A DNA stretch of 64,000 nucleotides from Heligmosomoides polygyrus polygyrus. Lineage: Eukaryota > Nematoda > Chromadorea > Rhabditida > Heligmosomidae. Each line of letters begins with the position of its first letter. Within the stretch, counting starts at the first letter, position 1. The stretch lies in the NCBI GenBank assembly GCA_947396885.1, contig OX377204.1, positions 50,951,139 to 51,015,138 on the forward strand, given 5' to 3'. The notes under the pieces are model-generated. The model worked only from the letters and a program-made list of their open reading frames with translations. It was not told the origin of the DNA and did no database searches. This document shows positions 63,930 through 64,000 of this stretch, in pieces. Both the position numbers and the translations under genes were made by a program.

Positions 63930-64000
63930 ACACGGTTTATGTGCCATCCTTCGCTGACGCGGAGGAGAACACAGAACTAGACAAGGGAAGGAACTCCGGG
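63930..64000 (+). repeat. LTR-like fragment at window end
   Basis: GAACACAGAACTAGACAAGG followed by GAAGGAACTCCGGG matches the block at 16924-16950. Cut by the window end. Confidence 0.4.

Noticed and set aside
1..64000. CRISPR arrays, bacterial operons or phage genes
   Set aside because: No repeat-spacer arrays, no ribosome binding sites, no tightly packed ORFs; the intron structure and repeat types are animal.

Overview
This is eukaryotic, multicellular-animal DNA and most likely comes from a parasitic clade V (strongylid, hookworm-like) nematode. The evidence is compact GT-AG introns with TTTTCAG-type acceptors, a nematode-like YIF1 gene, and a dense repeat landscape of CR1- and RTE-type LINEs, BEL/Pao LTR elements, mariner/Tc elements, tRNA-derived SINEs and many long palindromic (foldback) elements. 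The species call is an inference; no operon-style or bacterial gene is present. Two runs of exactly 200 N (6298-6497 and 43092-43291) are scaffold gaps.

Only one convincing host gene is visible: a ten-exon YIF1 gene on the + strand (24821-52296, 361 codons). It encodes the five-span Golgi/ER membrane protein that works with YIP1-family proteins and Rab GTPases in ER-Golgi traffic. Its splice phases join without exception, but the exons are scattered over 27.5 kb because three introns (5.7, 3.6 and 15.3 kb) are filled with transposons.

Layout: 1-4041, two CR1-type LINE fragments and unassigned sequence. 4042-8741, a near-identical 4.7-kb palindrome carrying SINEs at its outer ends and a truncated mariner in its centre, broken by a gap. 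9395-17000, a BEL/Pao gag-protease remnant, a nearly complete but frameshifted CR1-type LINE in antisense, and a coiled-coil/Cys-rich ORF next to LTR-like sequence. 17000-24820, 21-bp-period repeats, a transposase-like HTH fragment, a 4.2-kb hierarchical palindrome, and a Mutator-like MITE with a 9-bp target duplication. 24821-52296, YIF1 with intronic insertions: a complete 1.26-kb mariner, a 1.0-kb fully palindromic mariner-type MITE, tRNA-like foldbacks with perfect hairpins, four SINE copies or fragments, RTE pieces, and a Tc3-like transposon that is itself split by a 1.1-kb Mutator-like element. 52755-64000, a deleted mariner, a 5' RTE part, a CR1 copy, a nearly full-length decayed RTE flanked by inverted copies of a tRNA-like repeat, and a Tc1/mariner-superfamily remnant.

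No transposon here keeps an intact open protein; all autonomous elements are decayed by stops or frameshifts. The most notable non-coding signals are the Mutator-like family (with a related empty site elsewhere in the window), the dispersed 21-bp-period repeats, and the density of palindromes at every scale.
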